In this document: one piece after another, positions 18,431-26,661 of the stretch
How the letters are laid out: each line of letters opens with the position of its first letter
How positions within the stretch are numbered: position 1 is the first letter of the stretch
Source of the DNA: Edaphocola aurantiacus
GTDB taxonomy: Bacteria; Bacteroidota; Bacteroidia; Chitinophagales; Chitinophagaceae
Reading direction: 5' to 3'
Assembly (NCBI RefSeq): GCF_019797745.1
Contig: NZ_VOSI01000002.1
Location: forward strand, 186,001-250,000
DNA length: 64,000 nt
Notes under the pieces: model-generated
Database searches by the model: none
Told to the model about the DNA's origin: nothing
The model's input: only the letters and a program-made list of their open reading frames with translations
Position numbers and translations under genes: made by a program

Positions 18431-18472
18431 ACCGGAAAGGGGTACTGAGACAGCTCAGTACCCCTTTCCGGT
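18431..18472 (+). terminator. Terminator after hemH
   Basis: A perfect 19-bp stem (ACCGGAAAGGGGTACTGAG with its complement) and a 4-nt loop; the following T-run is weak. Confidence 0.8.
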
Positions 18473-18561
18473 TAATAGTTAATAATTAAGTAACAATAAT
18501 TTCAAACTGTAGTAACATTAAGTTTAAACCTTTGCGCGAAATTCCACAACACGAAATAAGT

Positions 18562-21336
18562 ATGCACAAAATTATTACTACAGTTGCCATTGCGTCTATC
18601 GCTACAACTGCATTCGCACAAAATGCGCCTAATCTTAAAGGTAATATTAAAGACGGCAGCAACAGCGAAGGATTACCAGGGGTGGCCGTAAGTGTATTTG
18701 AAACCGGTAAAACAACCAGTACACTGAATTCCCTTACCGACATTGACGGTAATTTTGAGTTTACCCTGAAGCCAGGTAATTATAAAATTGTGATCGAGAG
18801 CATGGGCTATCAAAGCAAAGAGGTTACGGATATCACAATTGCGGAAGGTGCGAGTATGCCTGCTGTAAATGTAGTAATGAATGAATCCAAATCTACCGAG
18901 CTGAATGAGGTTGTTGTAAGCAGCTCCATGAAGAAGGAAACGGTAAATGCGCTGTTCACCATGCAGAAAAATGCAGCATCCGTTTCTGACGGTATCTCTG
19001 CAGAAGCGATCAAACGTTCTCCGGACAGAAACACTGCCGATGTTCTGAAAAGGGTAAGCGGTACAACTATCCAGGATAACAAATTTGTAATCATCCGCGG
19101 TCTGAGCGACCGTTATAATACTGCCCTGGTAGATGATGCGGTACTGCCTAGTACTGAACCTAACCGTAAGGCATTCTCTTTCGACATTATCCCTTCTGCG
19201 GTAATTGACAATATCATCATCACTAAAGCCGGTACACCGGATCTGCCTGCCGATTTCGCAGGTGGAGTGATCAACGTACTGACTAAAGAAGTACCTGAAG
19301 AGAACTTCAACAATATCAGCATCGGTACAGGTTACAATACCGTATCTACCTTTAAAGATTTCAAAACGGGTTATAAAAGCAGCACCGATTTCCTGGGATT
19401 TGACAATGGCAGAAAATTGCCTAAAAACTTCCCTAATGTTAAAGAAGCAGGTGGATTCCTGTCTCCGGCTCAAAGCGCATCATACCTGAATATGCTGAAC
19501 AATGACTTCAGTGTACAGACACGCAGCGCCTTACCGATGATGAACCTGCAAGCGGGCCTGGGTCGTATATACAGACTGGGCAACGGCCGTAAATTCGGTT
19601 TCTTCGGTGCCCTTAACTACAACCACAGCGAGAACATCAGACCAAATGTACTGCGCCAGTACGATGACTATAACTATACTGATAATGTATATAACTACTC
19701 TACTACTTTAGGTGGTGTGGTGAATATGGGCTACTACTACGGTAAAAGCAAGATCGGTCTGAAAACATTATATAACCGCAACTTCGATGACAACTTCATG
19801 TATCGTGAAGGATTGAACATCGGAAGAGGTACAGACATCCGTTACTATGCCTTTGACCTGGTACAGAAAGCCCTGTTCAAAACTACTTTGAATGGTGAGC
19901 ACCAATTAGCTGGTCAGAGCAAAATCAACTGGTTATTATCGTACAACTATATCAGCAATAACCAACCGGATCAGAAGAAATTATCCTACGGTTATAACAA
20001 CGCTGAGCAAGCTTATGTAGCGGATCTGGGTACCCTGGGTAAAGCCAATAACCGTATGTTCAGCAAACTGGGTGAATCTATCATCAATGCGAACATCAAC
20101 TACAGCAAGCCGGTTAACCTGTTTGAAAAATCAACTTTAAAAACCGGTCTGTTCGGACAATACCGTACCCGCGATTTCAGCAACAGATATGTGGGTGCGA
20201 CTACATCTGATCAGAGTGTACTGAAAAATGGTATTCAAGACCTGTTCAGCCCGACTAATATTAACAATCAGATCTATGATTTCAGAGACCAGACCGGTCC
20301 TGGAGATGCATACACTGCACAATCCAGCACTTCCGGAGCTTACGCTATGCTGGACAACAAATTCACTGATAAATTAAGACTGGTTTGGGGTGCACGTCTC
20401 GAAGCATATAAAATTGACCTGAGCACTGTAGAGAAAAAGTATGTAGATCAGTTCTGGTGGGATGTATTACCATCTGCTAACCTGACCTATGCCCTGACAG
20501 AGAAAACCAACCTGCGTGCTTCTTACTTCAAGAGCCTGGCCCGTCCGGAGCTGAGAGAGATGGCTTTACTGAGCTATTATGACTATGAGCTGAATGCGAA
20601 CATCAACGGTAACCCAAATCTGAAAAGAACGACGATCAACAACTTCGATCTGAAGTATGAATACTTCCCTACCGGTGGTGAGATCCTTTCTGCATCAGTA
20701 TTCTACAAGGACTTCTCTAACCCTATTGAGAATTACCTGTACGGTTCTAACAGTGCATATGACATCACTCCTATGAACTTCCCTAATGCCCGTAACATCG
20801 GTGTGGAATTGGAAATTCGTAAGAAATTAGGTTTCCTGGGTAGCGATTTCCTGAACAACTTTACGTTCTATGCAAACGTAGCCCTGATCAATTCTAAAGT
20901 TACACTGGACAAGACACGTTATATCAACGGTATCGCTTCTGACTCCCGCCCACTGGCCGGACAGTCTCCGTACATGATCAATACCAGCCTGAGCTACCGC
21001 TCTCCTAACAGCAAACTGAACCTGACAGCGATGTACAACGTAATCGGTCAGCGCATTTACCTGGTGGGTGACGGACGTTTCGGAGATGTATATGAAATGC
21101 CACGTAACCTGTTAGACTTCCAGGTAGCATACAACCTGTCTGAAAGAAGCGAACTAAAACTGAATGTTAAAGACATCCTGAGCAGTCCTTACCGTTTCTA
21201 CTTCGACCAGGACAGCGACAGTAAATTTACCGGTTCTGCATTCAAAGACGGCAGCATGCAGGCAAATAAAGACTGGATCCTGCAACAATACAGACCAGGT
21301 ACCACTTTATCACTGACTTATTCTTATAAGTTCTAA
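18562..21336 (+). CDS. TonB-dependent receptor with N-terminal CarboxypepD-like domain
   Basis: A 924-residue outer-membrane receptor. The ATG at 18562 gives a signal peptide (MHKIITTVAIASIATTAFAQ). A carboxypeptidase-regulatory-like beta-sandwich follows (about 25-110; GNIKDGSNSEGLPGVAVSV, DIDGNFEF), then a plug domain (about 140-250; RSPDRNTADVLKRVSG, VIIRGLSDRYN, PADFAGGVINV) and a 22-strand barrel ending in aromatic-rich SLTYSYKF. Such receptors import a ligand across the outer membrane using TonB energy. There is no SusD-like gene beside it and no clear transport partner, so the ligand is unknown. It is flanked by terminators and is monocistronic. Confidence 0.93.
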   Translation: MHKIITTVAIASIATTAFAQNAPNLKGNIKDGSNSEGLPGVAVSVFETGKTTSTLNSLTDIDGNFEFTLKPGNYKIVIESMGYQSKEVTDITIAEGASMPAVNVVMNESKSTELNEVVVSSSMKKETVNALFTMQKNAASVSDGISAEAIKRSPDRNTADVLKRVSGTTIQDNKFVIIRGLSDRYNTALVDDAVLPSTEPNRKAFSFDIIPSAVIDNIIITKAGTPDLPADFAGGVINVLTKEVPEENFNNISIGTGYNTVSTFKDFKTGYKSSTDFLGFDNGRKLPKNFPNVKEAGGFLSPAQSASYLNMLNNDFSVQTRSALPMMNLQAGLGRIYRLGNGRKFGFFGALNYNHSENIRPNVLRQYDDYNYTDNVYNYSTTLGGVVNMGYYYGKSKIGLKTLYNRNFDDNFMYREGLNIGRGTDIRYYAFDLVQKALFKTTLNGEHQLAGQSKINWLLSYNYISNNQPDQKKLSYGYNNAEQAYVADLGTLGKANNRMFSKLGESIINANINYSKPVNLFEKSTLKTGLFGQYRTRDFSNRYVGATTSDQSVLKNGIQDLFSPTNINNQIYDFRDQTGPGDAYTAQSSTSGAYAMLDNKFTDKLRLVWGARLEAYKIDLSTVEKKYVDQFWWDVLPSANLTYALTEKTNLRASYFKSLARPELREMALLSYYDYELNANINGNPNLKRTTINNFDLKYEYFPTGGEILSASVFYKDFSNPIENYLYGSNSAYDITPMNFPNARNIGVELEIRKKLGFLGSDFLNNFTFYANVALINSKVTLDKTRYINGIASDSRPLAGQSPYMINTSLSYRSPNSKLNLTAMYNVIGQRIYLVGDGRFGDVYEMPRNLLDFQVAYNLSERSELKLNVKDILSSPYRFYFDQDSDSKFTGSAFKDGSMQANKDWILQQYRPGTTLSLTYSYKF

Positions 21337-21363
21337 GATCAAAAATTGTCCCTCATAATACAC

Positions 21364-21403
21364 ACATGCGAAAGGGCTGCCATACGGCAGCCCTTTCGCA
21401 TGT
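21364..21403. terminator. Terminator after the TonB receptor
   Basis: A perfect 18-bp stem (ACATGCGAAAGGGCTGCC and its complement) with a 4-nt loop, 27 bp after the stop codon. Confidence 0.85.
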
Positions 21404-21421
21404 AATCGGCAAAATATTCTT

Positions 21422-21429
21422 TAGTTTTG
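21422..21429 (+). promoter_or_regulatory. Candidate -7 element for recG
   Basis: TAGTTTTG matches TAnnTTTG, 52 bp upstream of the recG TTG start. Confidence 0.5.
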
Positions 21430-21481
21430 TACCCGTAATTTCAACAAGCCCAAAACCATCAGCTACAGCGGAGAACCCATA

Positions 21482-23575
21482 TTGCAAACCTCAGTCGAAT
21501 TCCTGAAAGGAATCGGCTCCTTTAAGGCGGAACTGCTCCGCAAGGAACTGCATATCAGTACCTATGGAGATCTGCTCCATTACTTTCCCTACCGCTATAT
21601 CGACGGCACCCAGGTGCAGAATATACAATCGTTACAGCCAGACCAGGAATGGGTACAGCTGAAGGGGATCATTATGAACTTTAATGAGCATGGCAGTGGT
21701 TTTAAGAAAAGGCTGACGGCCACACTATATGACCAGACGGGTCAGCTGGAACTGGTATGGTTTCAGGGCATCAGCTATGTACAGAAAAATATACAACCCA
21801 ATACGGCGTACAGCATATTTGGTAAGCTGACCTTTTTTAATGGTTTCCCTACCATTACCCATCCAGAGATTGAAGCCATCAAACCGGGGCAGCATAATGC
21901 AGTGCCCACGATGCAACCCGCATACAGTGTAACAGAAAAACTGAGATCCAAGGGACTAAACAACCGTTCATTTGCAAAGGTGACCCAGGCACTGCTCGAA
22001 AAGATCAGACCGGGAGATATTTATGAAACGCTTCCTCCAAACATCCTGCAGCAGTACAATCTTTGCGGCCGGTACGAAGCCTTAAGCCAGATACACTTCC
22101 CTCAGAATGCTATGGCACAGCAACGCGCCAGCCACCGCCTTAAATGGGAGGAGCTATTGATCGCACAATTGAAAATCACACGTGCCAATATTCGCAATCA
22201 CCAGCAACCGGGCTATGTGTTCGGTTCTGTGGGCGATCTGTTCAATACCTTCTACAACGATTACCTGCCTTTCGACCTTACCGGGGCTCAGAAAAGGGTT
22301 ATTAAAGAAATCCGAACCGATACCCTGCAGGGAAGACAGATGAACCGGCTGGTACAGGGAGATGTGGGCAGTGGCAAGACAATGGTGGCCTTGCTGAGCA
22401 TGCTTATAGCCGCAGATAACGGCTACCAGAGCTGTATGATGGCACCTACTGAGATATTAGCCCAGCAACACTTTCAGGGCATCAGAGATTTATTGAAAGA
22501 TATGCCGGTCTCAATAGCCATCCTCACCGGGTCAGTAAAGACCAGGGAGCGCCGCCGTATACTGGAGGGTCTGAAAGAGGGCACTATACATATTGTTGTG
22601 GGTACCCATGCCCTGGTAGAAGATAAGGTTGCATTCCGGAACCTGGGCCTGGCGGTGATCGATGAGCAGCACCGTTTCGGGGTATCGCAAAGAGCTAAGC
22701 TATGGCAGAAAAATACATTACCACCGCATGTATTGGTCATGACGGCAACCCCTATTCCCCGCACACTGGCCATGACCCTGTACGGAGACCTGGACGTATC
22801 TGTTATTGACGAGTTACCTCCGGGACGCAAGCCTATTCACACCACCCACCGATTCGATGTGTACCGGTTCAAAATCATGGAATTCATCAAATATGAAATT
22901 GAAAAGGGGCGACAGATCTATATCGTATACCCTTTGATTGATGAGAGTGATAAGCTGGACTATGAGAGCCTGATCGCCAATTACGAGCAGGTCAAAACAT
23001 ACTTCCCCGATCCGAAATATAACGTGGCTATGGTTCATGGCCGTCAGCCTGCCGATGAAAAGGACCGGAACATGCAGCGCTTCGTTTCCGGCGAGGCCCA
23101 TATACTGGTATCCACAACCGTAATCGAAGTGGGGGTAAATGTACCCAATGCATCAGTAATGCTGATCGAAAGTGCTGAACGCTTCGGGCTGTCCCAGCTA
23201 CACCAGCTGCGTGGGCGTGTGGGGCGTGGCAGCGAAAAATCTTACTGCATATTGCTTACCGGGCAGGAGATCTCTAAAGAGAGTCGTCAGCGCATGAGTA
23301 TCATGACGCAGACCAACGATGGCTTCCTGATTGCAGAAGAAGACCTGAAGATGCGTGGCCCGGGAGATATATACGGTACCCGCCAAAGTGGGGCACTCGA
23401 TTTCAAAATTGCCGACATCATACAGGATGTAGCGCTGGTCGAAGAAACAAAAAAGGCAGCTGAGCTGATCTTATCTGAAGACCCCGGCCTTACCCATCCC
23501 AACCACAGAATGCTGTACCTGGCATTGCACCATAATAACCAGAGCAATACTTTGCAATGGAATAAGATCAGTTAA
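21482..23575 (+). CDS. recG: ATP-dependent DNA helicase RecG
   Basis: RecG remodels stalled replication forks and branch-migrates Holliday junctions. The 697-residue protein has the N-terminal wedge/OB-fold region (FLKGIGSFKAELLRKEL at the start; about 60-150), Walker A GDVGSGKT, the DEQH box IDEQHRFG, TATPIPRTLAMT, and C-terminal helicase motifs (VSTTVIEVGVNVPNAS, QLRGRVGRG). The start is unusual: TTG at 21482 gives the conserved N-terminus, no in-frame ATG lies near, and a GGAG-like sequence sits about 10 bp upstream. The length is normal for the family. Confidence 0.94.
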   Translation: MQTSVEFLKGIGSFKAELLRKELHISTYGDLLHYFPYRYIDGTQVQNIQSLQPDQEWVQLKGIIMNFNEHGSGFKKRLTATLYDQTGQLELVWFQGISYVQKNIQPNTAYSIFGKLTFFNGFPTITHPEIEAIKPGQHNAVPTMQPAYSVTEKLRSKGLNNRSFAKVTQALLEKIRPGDIYETLPPNILQQYNLCGRYEALSQIHFPQNAMAQQRASHRLKWEELLIAQLKITRANIRNHQQPGYVFGSVGDLFNTFYNDYLPFDLTGAQKRVIKEIRTDTLQGRQMNRLVQGDVGSGKTMVALLSMLIAADNGYQSCMMAPTEILAQQHFQGIRDLLKDMPVSIAILTGSVKTRERRRILEGLKEGTIHIVVGTHALVEDKVAFRNLGLAVIDEQHRFGVSQRAKLWQKNTLPPHVLVMTATPIPRTLAMTLYGDLDVSVIDELPPGRKPIHTTHRFDVYRFKIMEFIKYEIEKGRQIYIVYPLIDESDKLDYESLIANYEQVKTYFPDPKYNVAMVHGRQPADEKDRNMQRFVSGEAHILVSTTVIEVGVNVPNASVMLIESAERFGLSQLHQLRGRVGRGSEKSYCILLTGQEISKESRQRMSIMTQTNDGFLIAEEDLKMRGPGDIYGTRQSGALDFKIADIIQDVALVEETKKAAELILSEDPGLTHPNHRMLYLALHHNNQSNTLQWNKIS

Positions 23576-23606
23576 AAACAGGGATACATGGCTCAGCAAT
23601 TATCCT

Positions 23607-23614
23607 TATTTTTG
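23607..23614 (+). promoter_or_regulatory. Candidate -7 element for the cyclophilin operon
   Basis: TATTTTTG matches TAnnTTTG, 28 bp upstream of the ATG at 23643. Confidence 0.5.
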
Positions 23615-23642
23615 TCTGAATCTAAAAAAAGTATTACCCATT

Positions 23643-24308
23643 ATGAAACGGATTTTATTATTAGCGGCTTTAATGAGTTCGGCTACATTTGCAGCTATTG
23701 CACAGAAATATAAAGCCATTATTAAAACCGATGCCGGCACAATCGAGGCTTTCCTGTATAACAATACTCCGCAACATACCAAGAACTTTGTAAAGCTGGC
23801 TAAATCGCACTTTTACGAAGGCGTACTGTTCCACCGTGTTATTCCTGATTTCATGATCCAGTCCGGCGATCCTAATTCCAAAAAGACGAAAGCCGGCGAA
23901 ATGCTGGGTGATGGCGATGTGGGATATAAAGTACCTGCTGAGTTCCGCTATGAGTATTTTCACAAAAGAGGTGCTTTAGCTGCAGCACGGGACAACAATC
24001 CTGAAAAAGCTTCTTCCGGATGCCAGTTCTATATCGTAGATGGTAAAAAATATACCGATGCGGAGCTGGATCAGATTGAAAAGCGCAACAATAAAAAAAT
24101 ACCGGATGCACAGAGAAAAATCTATAAAACTATAGGTGGTACTCCGTTCCTGGATGGCAATTACACTGTTTTCGGTGAGGTAACTAAAGGTATGGATGTT
24201 GTGGAGAAAATAGTGAACCAGCCCCGCAATCAGGCCGATCGTCCGAATAAGGATCAGCACATTCAGTCTGTAAAAATCAAGAAAAAATGGCTGGGCATCT
24301 GGTGGTAA
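23643..24308 (+). CDS. Cyclophilin-type peptidylprolyl isomerase, exported
   Basis: A 221-residue protein with a signal peptide (MKRILLLAALMSSATFAAIAQ) and a cyclophilin domain: TDAGTIEAFLYNNTPQHTKNF, the active-site loop FHRVIPDFMIQSGDP, ASSGCQFYI and FGEVTKGMDVVEKI. Such enzymes speed proline cis/trans isomerisation and here would act in the periplasm. A basic insertion (about 140-160; EKRNNKKIPDAQRKIYK) between the core strands is typical of the Bacteroidota exported group. The TIGR02757 gene starts 15 bp downstream, so the two likely share a transcript. Confidence 0.92.
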   Translation: MKRILLLAALMSSATFAAIAQKYKAIIKTDAGTIEAFLYNNTPQHTKNFVKLAKSHFYEGVLFHRVIPDFMIQSGDPNSKKTKAGEMLGDGDVGYKVPAEFRYEYFHKRGALAAARDNNPEKASSGCQFYIVDGKKYTDAELDQIEKRNNKKIPDAQRKIYKTIGGTPFLDGNYTVFGEVTKGMDVVEKIVNQPRNQADRPNKDQHIQSVKIKKKWLGIWW

Positions 24309-24323
24309 ACTAACAAAGCGTAC

Positions 24324-25088
24324 ATGTATACTAACGTAAAAAAACTACTGGATCTGAAATATGAGACCTATCATAATGAAGCCTTCATAAAGAAAGATCC
24401 GGTTTCTATACCACATTTATTTTCCCAAGTACAGGATATTGAAATTGCTGCATTTTTTGCAGCAATTTTAGCATGGGGCAATCGTACCATGATCCTGAAT
24501 AACTGCCGCAGGTTGCTGGAGATGATGGACAATGCTCCTTACCAGTTTGTATTACAACATGAAGAGCAGGACCTCAAACCCCTGTTCCATTTTGTACACC
24601 GTACATTTAACGGTACAGATCTGTTACATTTTATTGCTTTCTTCAAAGCGCATTACAGCAAATACGAACTGCTGGAAAGTGCCTTTATCCCCCCGGGAAG
24701 TGAGGCGGTAAATGTAGAACGATCACTGAATCATTTCCATCACTATTTCTTCAGTATACCGGATGCTGCAGAGCGCACCCGTAAGCATATTGCCAGCCCG
24801 GAACGGGGCTCCGCCTGTAAGCGGTTAAATATGTTCCTGCGCTGGATGATCCGGAAAGACAGCCCGGTAGACCTGGGTATATGGAATTACCTGACTCCGG
24901 CACAACTTATTTGTCCATTAGATACGCATGTGGCAGATGTATCCCGCAGACTGGGACTAATCGAGCGCAAGCAAAATGACTGGAAAACGGCTATACAACT
25001 TACCGAACACCTGCGTGCATTCGATCCGGAAGACCCGGTGAAATATGATTATGCTTTATTTGCATTGGGCGTGGAAGAACGTTTTTAA
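24324..25088 (+). CDS. TIGR02757 family protein
   Basis: A 254-residue cytosolic protein of the TIGR02757 family (DUF2400), widespread in Bacteroidota and of unknown function. Recognisable parts are FFAAILAWGNRTMIL near residue 50, the central RKDSPVDLGIWNYLTP and the conserved C-terminal LDTHVADVSRRLGL and DPVKYDYALFALGV. The pattern of helices and the late LDTH...R motif recall HhH-type DNA glycosylases, which is only a suggestion. It is the second gene of a two-gene unit with the cyclophilin; its last two codons and stop lie in the terminator stem. Confidence 0.87.
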   Translation: MYTNVKKLLDLKYETYHNEAFIKKDPVSIPHLFSQVQDIEIAAFFAAILAWGNRTMILNNCRRLLEMMDNAPYQFVLQHEEQDLKPLFHFVHRTFNGTDLLHFIAFFKAHYSKYELLESAFIPPGSEAVNVERSLNHFHHYFFSIPDAAERTRKHIASPERGSACKRLNMFLRWMIRKDSPVDLGIWNYLTPAQLICPLDTHVADVSRRLGLIERKQNDWKTAIQLTEHLRAFDPEDPVKYDYALFALGVEERF

Positions 25089-25133
25089 AATACTGAGGCG
25101 CGGGCTTTGCCCGCGCCTCAGTATTTTAAAAAC
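25081..25133. terminator. Long bidirectional terminator overlapping a stop codon
   Basis: A perfect 25-bp stem with a 3-nt loop (core ACTGAGGCGCGGGC / GCCCGCGCCTCAGT) lies between two convergent genes. The left arm contains the final Arg-Phe codons and TAA of the TIGR02757 gene; the right arm ends 5 bp from the stop of the beta-CASP gene. Confidence 0.93.
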
Positions 25134-25138
25134 GTATT

Positions 25139-26539
25139 TTATATCGTTACCTGCTGATGCAGCCTTGGGATGTGTACTACGCCGAAACCCTTAGCCAGCA
25201 ACCGTTCGCGGAAAGCACGCTGCGGTTCATATTCTCCATGCACCAGGAATACCTGCTGCACTTTTGACGCATCCTGGCAGGAAATCCAATGCAGGAGGTC
25301 GTTATAGTCTCCATGAGCACTCATGCTCTCAATCACTTTTACCCTCGCATTCACCTCATAACCCTTACCGAAAATGGTGACATCTTTCTGACCGGACTTC
25401 AGTTTTCCGCCCAATGAATTAGGTTCACAATATCCTACGATCAATATTGTATTGCGAGTATTCTCAATATTATTGGCAATATGATGTTTCACCCTTCCTG
25501 CTTCTGCCATACCGGAAGAAGAGATGATGACACAAGGATCGTTGCGCAGATTCAATGCTTTGGAAGCATCTACGTTTTTGATCATGGTCAATCCAGGAAA
25601 TGCAAAAGGATCATCATCACGTTTCATCACTTCCTGCACCTCATCATTAAACAATTCCGGAAAGCGTTTAGTCAGTTCCGTAGCTTCTACAGACAGAGGA
25701 CTGTCTACATAATAAGGTACCGGTGGTAAGCGCTTTTGTAAGGACAGTGCATTGAGGGCATACAGCAGTTCCTGTGTACGGCCCACACTGAAAGAAGGTA
25801 TGATCAGTTTACCTTTTTTAACCAGGCAGGTTTCTACAATAATCTCCAGGAATCGCTCCAGTGAAGGTTGTAAGCGATTATGCTCCCGGTCTCCGTAAGT
25901 ACTTTCCATCAGCACAATATCTGCCTGCGGGAAAGGAGCCGGAGCATCCAGGATGGCGTCGTCATAACGCCCCACATCTCCGCTGAATGTTATATGTTTG
26001 GTCGCACCCTCTTCTTCTATTTTCAGGTGCACGCAGGTGCTGCCGATAATATGTCCTGCTTCAGTATGCAGCACGCTGATCTGCGGATCGATCTGGTACC
26101 ATTCGCCCAGGGGTGCAGCCTGCATTAAGGCAGTTGCCTTGTCTACATCTTCTTCTGTATACAGGGGCTCGATTAAAGGCCTGCCCTGACGCTTTCTTCT
26201 TTTATTGATATAAGTGGCCTCACTTTCCTGAATCCGGGCAGAATCGGCCAGCAATAGCCCCGCCAATGCCGCTGTGGCTTCGGTACAGAATATTTTACCC
26301 TTAAACCCTTCCAGTACCAGCTTGGGCAGTAAACCTACATGGTCGATATGTGCATGCGACAGCACCACATAATCTATCGTAGCAGGATTAAAACCAAAAT
26401 GAGCATTCAGCTCCATGGTTTCACTACCCATACCCTGGAACATACCACAATCCAGCAGTACCTGTTTGCCACTATCCAGTGTAATGAGGTGTTTGGAGCC
26501 GGTTACCGTACGGGCCGCCCCGTGAAATCCTATTTTCAT
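25139..26539 (-). CDS. MBL-fold beta-CASP ribonuclease-like protein
   Basis: A 466-residue cytosolic protein with the metallo-beta-lactamase zinc motif SHAHIDHVGLLPKL (His/Asp near residue 62), a beta-CASP insertion (about 200-320; FIIPSFSVGRTQELLYAL, YYVDSPLSVEAT) and a C-terminal RNA-specificity part with GYCEPNSLGGKL and SAHGDYNDLLHWI. This is the CPSF73/Ysh1-like bacterial branch, which cleaves RNA. Whether it is an endo- or exonuclease cannot be told. It is monocistronic, convergent with the cyclophilin unit and divergent from the prolyl oligopeptidase. Confidence 0.92.
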   Translation of the reverse strand: MKIGFHGAARTVTGSKHLITLDSGKQVLLDCGMFQGMGSETMELNAHFGFNPATIDYVVLSHAHIDHVGLLPKLVLEGFKGKIFCTEATAALAGLLLADSARIQESEATYINKRRKRQGRPLIEPLYTEEDVDKATALMQAAPLGEWYQIDPQISVLHTEAGHIIGSTCVHLKIEEEGATKHITFSGDVGRYDDAILDAPAPFPQADIVLMESTYGDREHNRLQPSLERFLEIIVETCLVKKGKLIIPSFSVGRTQELLYALNALSLQKRLPPVPYYVDSPLSVEATELTKRFPELFNDEVQEVMKRDDDPFAFPGLTMIKNVDASKALNLRNDPCVIISSSGMAEAGRVKHHIANNIENTRNTILIVGYCEPNSLGGKLKSGQKDVTIFGKGYEVNARVKVIESMSAHGDYNDLLHWISCQDASKVQQVFLVHGEYEPQRAFRERLLAKGFGVVHIPRLHQQVTI

Positions 26540-26634
26540 AATTATAATTAAAAATGATCAGTAATATAGCCTGACGGCCTGTTGAGAATAGATTCCAAGT
26601 TACAGATTAAAGTGTTACAATCTTCTAAATTGTT

Positions 26635-26642
26635 TATTTTTG
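26635..26642 (+). promoter_or_regulatory. Candidate -7 element for the prolyl oligopeptidase
   Basis: TATTTTTG matches TAnnTTTG, 19 bp upstream of the ATG at 26662. Confidence 0.5.
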
Positions 26643-26661
26643 GTCAGCATAAATCATTTAT

